From the NCBI RefSeq assembly GCF_013927005.1, contig NZ_CP055930.1:434001-498000 (forward strand): 64,000 bases of DNA, written 5' to 3'. The translations under genes and the position numbers were made by a program. Below the pieces are notes generated by a model. The model did not search any database. It saw only the letters and a program-made list of their open reading frames with translations, and was not told where the DNA came from. The stretch is from Enterobacter sp. RHBSTW-00175. Lineage in GTDB: Bacteria; Pseudomonadota; Gammaproteobacteria; Enterobacterales; Enterobacteriaceae. Shown here in pieces: positions 59,739-64,000 of this stretch. Numbering within the stretch: position 1 is the first letter of the stretch; each line of letters starts with the position of its first letter.

Positions 59739-60605
59739 TCAAACGTTATCCTGAAAAGTATTATCGGTTATAGGGTCATTTTCTTGAGTAAGTCGCGAGA
59801 TATATTGAGAAAGTTGCGCTACAAATGCGCTAGCTTCAGCGACGGGTGATACGATCCGCACATCAGGTAACCAGAACCGCAAGTAGAAAAAAGCTTATCC
59901 CGATGGGCAATTCGCGTCGTCATGATTTACTTCCCTTCTGGCGTTTTGCTGATGATTTTTTGCTGCGGCAATATGCTGCGTCATTCGAAATAGCGGGCGA
60001 TATCAGGAAGTACTTCAACGGTCACCTCTATTATGTTCATGCTGAACCAGCTGCCATCTTCACTATTGAGATAGTCATGAATATCACTGTCGGCGTCGAA
60101 GGCGTTTTTTTGACACCCAGCCACTCAATTACGCTGACCTTCCAGGCTTTGATCATCAACTCCGCATCCGTTGCCGTCAGATACCCCCCTTTTAAATTCA
60201 TAAAGCGGTATGGATGCACCTTCCTCGATTTATCCTTGTATTGCATGATGCAGACATGACGCTCTTTAATGGCTTTTTCCAGCGTGGATATATCCGTTTT
60301 TGCAGATCCGAATTCAGCGATTCAGCAGGTAGCGGCAGTAATTCTCCCATCCCCGTTTTTTCACTTAAGCAGGTTAATGACGGCAGTTTATCTTCTGCCT
60401 CATTCAGCAAGGAGATATGATAAATGCCGTCTTGCGAGCAGGAGAGAAATGCGCCCATGCGATTTAAATCGCGATAAATGGTTCTTTCACTGACATTAAA
60501 ACGGCTGGCCAGTTCACGGCGGGACACGCAGCCAGACTAAAATAATTGCAGTAAAATCATATAAATATGGTTTGAAATACGCTCATGGCGTGAGGCATTT
60601 TCCAT
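59739..60605 (-). pseudogene. WYL-domain (DeoR/YafY-like) transcriptional regulator, full-length pseudogene
   Basis: Reading the minus strand from ATG 60605 and correcting lesions gives a complete regulator of about 288 residues: an HTH (VSRRELASRFNVSERTIYRD), a WYL domain (IMQYKDKSRKVHPYRFMNLK) and a C-terminal WCX-like end (YLRFWLPDVRIVSPVAEASA). Lesions seen: TAG at 60537-60539 (expected CAG), a lost base in the T run 60297-60301, an extra base in the T run 60105-60111, TGA at 59981-59983, TAA at 59927-59929, and a lost base in the A run 59887-59892. The frame ends at TGA 59739-59741, inside the RBS of the next gene. Several lesions are in homopolymers, so sequencing error should be excluded, but three nonsense codons argue for real decay. 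Confidence 0.75.
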
Positions 60606-60606
60606 T

Positions 60607-60630
60607 ATCAAATCCCAACTTGAATTTGAT
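60607..60630. promoter_or_regulatory. Possible operator before the WYL pseudogene
   Basis: TCAAAT (60608-60613) and ATTTGA (60624-60629) form an inverted repeat directly before the regulator start; an autoregulatory site is conceivable but unproven. Confidence 0.3.
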
Positions 60631-60632
60631 TA

Positions 60633-60685
60633 TCAGATTACCCCGGCGTACTGACAGGCAATGTCAGTACGCCGGGGTAATCTGA
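60633..60685. repeat. Perfect 24-bp inverted repeat with 5-base loop
   Basis: Arms 60633-60656 and 60662-60685 are exact reverse complements around GGCAA; the stem core is CCCCGGCGTACTGACA. No T tract follows on either strand. It lies between the decayed toxin/immunity region and the WYL regulator. Confidence 0.85.
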
Positions 60686-60907
60686 AATTTCAATCATAAG
60701 CTAATTGCTATAATTAACATCATTTATGTATCTGAATTTTCCTGCACCTTTATTCATGAATTTTACAGTTGCAATGAGCTGTTGGTTCTGTAAATCTCAG
60801 AAAATTATGCGTGAGTCGCAAGAATGACGCCAGCCGCTCAAATGCCATCAAATGATTGATATATTTATGCTTATAGTAGATATTCCTGGTCCCAAGGGTC
60901 AGCGTGG
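60686..60907. other. A+T-rich stretch without an intact gene
   Basis: No supported gene. On the minus strand one frame stays open for about 46 codons (ending KIHE stop near 60757) with residues such as YYKHKYINHLMAFERLASFL, which may be the tail of another decayed gene; I cannot assign it. Confidence 0.35.
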
Positions 60908-61126
60908 TCAGCTAAAAATGGTAAATGAACTGGCATCCAGTTGTTCCTCCTGACCCAGAAACTCCTCAATATCTTCAAACAAAGTAATTTGCATACTTTT
61001 ACTGGAGTGTCAGGTATACGCCTCAATTATCGGTCCGATTTCATTACTGCCGTCTATGACGTCGTAACCCTGCCCGAAGTAGTTTTCGACAAGGTTATCC
61101 AGTACCCGCAGCGTGTTCATACCCAT
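60908..61126 (-). pseudogene. Remnant of a CDI-type immunity gene (cdiI-like)
   Basis: From ATG 61126 (or 61120) the minus strand reads VLDNLVENYFGQGYDVIDGS and NEIGPIIEAYT, then an in-frame TGA at 61010-61012, then MQITLFEDIEEFLGQEEQLD to a TGA at 60908-60910. The first part resembles the N-terminus of contact-dependent growth inhibition immunity proteins. The internal stop and short end make it a pseudogene. It starts five bases after the toxin-like fragment. Confidence 0.45.
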
Positions 61127-61130
61127 CGTT

Positions 61131-61477
61131 TTATTCCATTGGAATTGATGTCAGGATAAAATAAGGTTTTCCATTATAGTTTGTCATTTCCAGCCAGATT
61201 TCGGCACGATTACACTTCCTCGTCTGACTACGATCCCTGTTGGTGTCCTGAATTGCATGTTAATTTTCTTCCGAAGTGGTATCCCTCTTGGGGCATTTTT
61301 GACCCACATCTCAATCTCATACTTGTGCGCCTTGAGTGTTCTTGTCGTCAGGATCTCTGACTGCTCCAGAGACTTAAAGTTTGTTTTGATAATTAGACAG
61401 GAATACCTTCCCCACCAATATCCCCTTCACTTACACTCTTCAGCACTTTCCAGACTCTGTTACTGAACTCACCTCAG
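61131..61477 (-). pseudogene. Remnant of a CdiA-CT/polymorphic-toxin C-terminal domain
   Basis: Minus-strand fragments in different frames read FSNRVWKVLKSVSEGDIGGE, then FKSLEQSEILTTRTLKAHKY and INMQFRTPTGIVVRRGSV, then NRAEIWLEMTNYNGKPYFIL to a TAA at 61131-61133. They need at least two frameshifts to join. The order toxin tail, then small immunity gene a few bases later, is that of CDI/Rhs toxin-immunity pairs. The upstream part of the toxin gene is gone; the fragment ends at the cupin gene. Confidence 0.45.
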
Positions 61478-61486
61478 GCGACTTAA

Positions 61487-61963
61487 ATGAAACAAATCAC
61501 AGTCAGCGATTTGAAGCAACAAAGTGAAGCGGCTGCAAACTCCCCCCGCTTACGTGCCCACCGCAATTTTCATCCGGAGCTGAGCGACCCCGTACAGCGT
61601 CTGGCCATTGCGATGGAGCCAGGCACTTACGTGCGTCCTCATCGTCACCCGCATACCTTTGAGCTGCTGATTCCACTCAGCGGGCGGTTTGTGGTGCTGA
61701 ATTTTGACGACAACGGAAACGTCACGCGCCGCGTGGTTTTAGGCGAAGAGTGCATGGCACTGGAGATGGAAGCCGGTACCTGGCACGCAGTGCTGTCGCT
61801 GGATAATGGCGGAGTGATCTTTGAAGTCAAACACGGTGGCTATCAGCCGGTTGCCGCTGAGGATTTCGCCGCCTGGGCCCCCGCAGAAGGCGAAGCCGGA
61901 ACTGCGGAACTGATGGAATGGTATAAGCACGTACAGCCCGGTGCGAACGCGTTTAACCAATAA
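61487..61963 (+). CDS. WbuC-family cupin-fold metalloprotein
   Basis: 158 residues. A small single-domain cupin like WbuC of O-antigen clusters, whose reaction is unknown. The metal site is suggested by RPHRHPHTFELLIPLSGR (His, His, Glu) at about residues 46-63 and by EAGTWHAVLSLDNGG (His) near 93; RLAIAMEPGTYV and FEVKHGGYQPVAAEDFA are family-like. Here it stands alone between the island and lpxP, followed by its own terminator. The start ATG 61487 has only a weak RBS. Confidence 0.85.
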   Translation: MKQITVSDLKQQSEAAANSPRLRAHRNFHPELSDPVQRLAIAMEPGTYVRPHRHPHTFELLIPLSGRFVVLNFDDNGNVTRRVVLGEECMALEMEAGTWHAVLSLDNGGVIFEVKHGGYQPVAAEDFAAWAPAEGEAGTAELMEWYKHVQPGANAFNQ

Positions 61964-61975
61964 TCCCGCAACAAG

Positions 61976-62022
61976 AAATAGCCCGCATGAATCTGAAAGT
62001 TATGTTACTGCGGGCTATTTTA
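61976..62022 (+). terminator. Terminator after the cupin gene
   Basis: AAATAGCCCGCA and TGCGGGCTATTT form a 12-bp stem around about 21 bases, followed by TATG. The A/T ends allow use on both strands. Confidence 0.7.
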
Positions 62023-62274
62023 TGAACAAAAAATGCGCCCCTTGCCCAGTCAAATCAAGCACGTCCAGATTTGCCGCTTTTTTAATCAAAAACGATCAAT
62101 AGCACATATCGTATAAGGGTGCTACATTACGCCGCCAGCCAACATCGGCAGTGGACAGGTGACGCCGTAAAGATCGGTAAAGCCTGCAACCATCACCTCA
62201 ATATATGGTCTTATAGGCACGACGTATCGCGATGTCTGCGCTACCTTTACTGGCTTCACATAGGTTTCACTATT
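62023..62274 (+). other. Leader region before lpxP
   Basis: About 250 bases without a supported gene. The lpxP frame is open back to 62119 but the residues there do not match the family. A long untranslated leader would fit the cold induction of lpxP known in E. coli; no specific element can be assigned. Confidence 0.35.
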
Positions 62275-63192
62275 TTGTCTCAATCCAAATTCGAACGCGC
62301 GTTTTTACACCCGCGTTACTGGTTTACCTGGTTTGGTCTTGGCGTCCTCTGGCTGTTGGTTCAACTTCCTTATCCGGTACTTCGTTTACTGGGTTCGAAA
62401 CTGGGCAGCGCATCACGTCACTTCCTTAAGCGCCGTGAATCCATCGCCCGCAAAAATATTGAGCTGTGTTTCCCTCAGTACAATGCGCACGAACGCGAAA
62501 AACTGATTTCCGAAAACTTCAAATCCATTGGTATGGCGTTGCTCGAAACGGGTATGGCCTGGTTCTGGCCCGACGAGCGTGTCCGCAAATGGTTTGACGT
62601 TGAAGGTCTGGAAAACCTGAAGCGCGCGCAGGCGCAGAACCGTGGCGTAATGGTGGTTGGTGTGCACTTTATGTCACTGGAGTTGGGTGGCCGCGTAATG
62701 GGTCTTTGCCAGCCGATGATGGCAACCTACCGTCCGCACAACAACCCGCTGATGGAGTGGGTACAAACTCGCGGGCGTATGCGTTCCAACAAAGCGATGA
62801 TCAGCCGTAATAACCTGCGTGGTATGGTTGGCGCACTGAAAAAAGGCGAAGCCGTCTGGTTTGCTCCCGATCAGGATTACGGGCGTAAAGGCAGCAGCTT
62901 TGCACCATTCTTTGCGGTTAAAAACGTAGCGACCACCAACGGTACGTTCGTGATTTCACGTTTGTCAGGCTCCGCCATGTTAACCGTGACGATGGTGAGA
63001 AAAGCGGATAAGTCGGGCTATCGTCTGCACATTTCCCCGGAAATGGCTAACTACCCGGAAAACGAATGCGAAGCCGCTGTGTTTATCAACAAAGTGATCG
63101 AAAAAGAGATCATGCGTGCGCCTGAGCAATATCTGTGGATGCACCGCCGCTTCAAAACCCGCCCGCTTGGCGAATCTTCGCTCTATATCTAA
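62275..63192 (+). CDS. lpxP: Kdo2-lipid IVA palmitoleoyltransferase LpxP
   Basis: 305 residues (E. coli 306). It adds palmitoleate to Kdo2-lipid IVA in place of laurate at low temperature, keeping the outer membrane fluid. An N-terminal membrane anchor (FTWFGLGVLWLLVQLPYPVL) is followed by the acyltransferase domain with the HX4E motif in VGVHFMSLELGGR, TYRPHNNPLMEW and WFAPDQDYGRKGSSF. The start is probably TTG 62275 (SQSKFERAFLHPRYW) after AGGTTTCAC; no ATG fits the family. Ends RPLGESSLYI as in relatives. Confidence 0.92.
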   Translation: MSQSKFERAFLHPRYWFTWFGLGVLWLLVQLPYPVLRLLGSKLGSASRHFLKRRESIARKNIELCFPQYNAHEREKLISENFKSIGMALLETGMAWFWPDERVRKWFDVEGLENLKRAQAQNRGVMVVGVHFMSLELGGRVMGLCQPMMATYRPHNNPLMEWVQTRGRMRSNKAMISRNNLRGMVGALKKGEAVWFAPDQDYGRKGSSFAPFFAVKNVATTNGTFVISRLSGSAMLTVTMVRKADKSGYRLHISPEMANYPENECEAAVFINKVIEKEIMRAPEQYLWMHRRFKTRPLGESSLYI

Positions 63193-63202
63193 GCCCTTTT
63201 TG

Positions 63203-63233
63203 AAGGTTAGTTTCGCTAAGAAACTAACCTTTT
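63203..63233 (+). terminator. Terminator after lpxP
   Basis: AAGGTTAGTTTC and GAAACTAACCTT pair perfectly around GCTAA, followed by TTC; short T tract. Confidence 0.7.
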
Positions 63234-63532
63234 CAATCACCTGTAATTACCCTGAGTAACTGTTTTTTTCTTACGTCGCTCAACGGGAATTTATTGCGTG
63301 TTGAAATCAAACTGTCGCCGTTCCACGACACTCGTAAGTGTCGGAAATTATTTAAAAAAACCCCTCTTGTCACCCCCCATATTTAGGCGTACATTAGCGC
63401 CGTCTGGCAACAGGAAGGCGCAGAATTCTGAGCTGAAGTTAGCGGCTTTGTGAGCAGCCCAATTTCAGTTCTCTAACATCAGGTGGACTCTGTTTTTCAA
63501 TGCGTACCATAAGATACGCGGAGCGATGAAAC
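63234..63532 (+). promoter_or_regulatory. Structured leader region before ypdK
   Basis: About 300 bases without a long gene. Pairings such as CTGAAGTT...AATTTCAG (about 63431-63469) and GCGTA...TACGC (about 63501-63518) lie just before the ypdK start. A promoter or small RNA may be here; I cannot define its ends. Confidence 0.35.
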
Positions 63533-63604
63533 GTGAAATATTTCTTTATGGGCATTTCGGTGATTGTTTTAGTCTGGGCCGGAACCTTTGCTCTCATGAT
63601 CTAG
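63533..63604 (+). CDS. ypdK: Small membrane protein YpdK
   Basis: A 23-residue open frame starting with GTG (KYFFMGISVIVLVWAGTF, then ALMI and TAG), preceded by GGAG. It is one hydrophobic helix and matches the E. coli small membrane protein YpdK, which also lies between lpxP and alaC. Function unknown. A strong terminator follows. Confidence 0.88.
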   Translation: MKYFFMGISVIVLVWAGTFALMI

Positions 63605-63620
63605 CAAAGTGAATGCAGTC

Positions 63621-63650
63621 AAAAAAAAGGAGCCGTTGGCTCCTTTTTTT
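63621..63650. terminator. Bidirectional terminator between ypdK and alaC
   Basis: AAGGAGCC and GGCTCCTT pair around GTT, flanked by eight A and seven T, giving T tracts for both converging transcripts. Confidence 0.92.
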
Positions 63651-63668
63651 ATGTCATGACAACGCGGC

Positions 63669-64000
63669 TTACTCGCTGCCGCCCTTCGATGTCAGCAGCC
63701 CATCAGCACGGAACATGCTCTTAATCCCTCTCACCGCCTGGCGAATACGATCGCTGTTTTCGATCAGTGCAAAACGCACGTGGGTATCACCATAATCACC
63801 AAAGCCGACGCCCGGGGAAACACAGACTTTCGCGTCGTGTAGCATCTTTTTAGCAAACTCCAGCGATCCCATCGCCGCATACGGCTCAGGGATCTTCGCC
63901 CAGACATACATTGATGCCTTCGGCATTTCTACCATCCACCCCGCCTCATGCAGGCCTTTGACCAGCACATCGCGGCGGCGTTTATACTGCGCGGCAATGT
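63669..64000 (-). CDS. alaC: Alanine transaminase AlaC, C-terminal part (runs off the window)
   Basis: The last 110 codons of a class I/II PLP-dependent aminotransferase. [39 protein letters not shown] and [19 protein letters not shown] match the C-terminal domain of E. coli AlaC (YfdZ), including the substrate-carboxylate arginine in HVRFAL. It makes alanine from pyruvate and glutamate. The start and the PLP lysine are outside the window. Confidence 0.93.
   Translation of the reverse strand, partial: IAAQYKRRRDVLVKGLHEAGWMVEMPKASMYVWAKIPEPYAAMGSLEFAKKMLHDAKVCVSPGVGFGDYGDTHVRFALIENSDRIRQAVRGIKSMFRADGLLTSKGGSE

Noticed and set aside
60214..60493. Plus-strand open frames of about 70 codons in the WYL region
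   Set aside because: They lie opposite the WYL pseudogene, whose HTH and WYL motifs read on the minus strand.
61257..61466. 69-codon plus-strand open frame before the cupin gene
   Set aside because: Opposite the toxin-like fragments, with no RBS or family pattern.
54698..61486. A CRISPR array or prophage structural genes in the argW island
   Set aside because: No regularly spaced repeats and no capsid, tail, lysis or integrase-like sequence were seen.
62119..62274. N-terminal extension of lpxP in the open upstream frame
   Set aside because: The 52 extra residues do not resemble LpxP and have no RBS; TTG 62275 gives the family length.

Overview
The window is chromosomal DNA from a member of the Enterobacteriaceae. 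Nearly every housekeeping gene is recognisable by sequence and the order follows the E. coli/Salmonella backbone from yfbS through ackA-pta, argT-hisJQMP, purF, accD, fabB, aroC, fadIJ, fadL and argW to lpxP and alaC. The accessory content differs from E. coli K-12: a PTS/split-transketolase operon as known from Salmonella, a GNAT gene after yfcH, a GH127 sugar locus, and no CPS-53-type prophage at argW. Together with the moderately GC-rich codon use this points to Enterobacter, Lelliottia, Leclercia or a close relative; the species cannot be fixed from the sequence alone.

Layout. 1-2400: yfbS (cut by the window), hxpA, yfbU, yfbV on the minus strand. 2700-6240: ackA-pta, the acetate/acetyl-phosphate pathway, closed by REP elements and a terminator. 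6238-11477: an accessory sugar operon (ascorbate-type PTS IIA, IIB, IIC plus a two-subunit transketolase) with a divergent LacI-type regulator, operator palindromes and a CRP-type site. 11481-16000: yfcD, yfcE, yfcF, yfcG, folX, yfcH and a GNAT acetyltransferase. 16093-20170: hisP-M-Q-J and argT, the histidine and lysine/arginine/ornithine importer, with a clear sigma-54 promoter and NtrC-type sites. 20459-25766: ubiX, then an inserted LacI regulator, GPH symporter and GH127 beta-L-arabinofuranosidase. 25806-35000: purF, cvpA, dedD, folC, accD, dedA, truA, usg, pdxB on the minus strand, with a PurR box before cvpA and a 146-bp palindromic element between cvpA and purF. 35100-46630: flk, yfcJ, fabB, mnmC, yfcL, epmC, yfcA, mepA, aroC, prmB, smrB, sixA. 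46841-54547: fadJ-fadI, yfcZ, fadL, mlaA, yfdC, with FadR-type sites before fadI and fadL. 54623: tRNA-Arg(CCT), argW.

From argW to about 61480 lies a more A+T-rich accessory island with no integrase: an IS3-family remnant, two intact genes of unknown function (1069 and 471 codons), a WYL-domain regulator directly upstream of them that is full length but broken by about six lesions, a perfect 24-bp inverted repeat, and the decayed end of a contact-dependent-inhibition-like toxin/immunity pair. The regulator stop and the next RBS overlap, so the three genes were very probably one operon. This WYL / membrane-type / helical-plus-propeller cassette is the best candidate for an undescribed system; a role in defence or conflict is inference from the regulator type and the location. 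After the island come a WbuC-type cupin, lpxP (cold-induced lipid A acyltransferase), the 23-residue ypdK and the end of alaC.

The genes mostly serve central metabolism: acetate overflow, purine, folate, pyridoxal, chorismate and fatty acid synthesis or breakdown, envelope lipid handling, and nitrogen-regulated amino acid uptake. Two sugar loci and the argW island form the flexible part.
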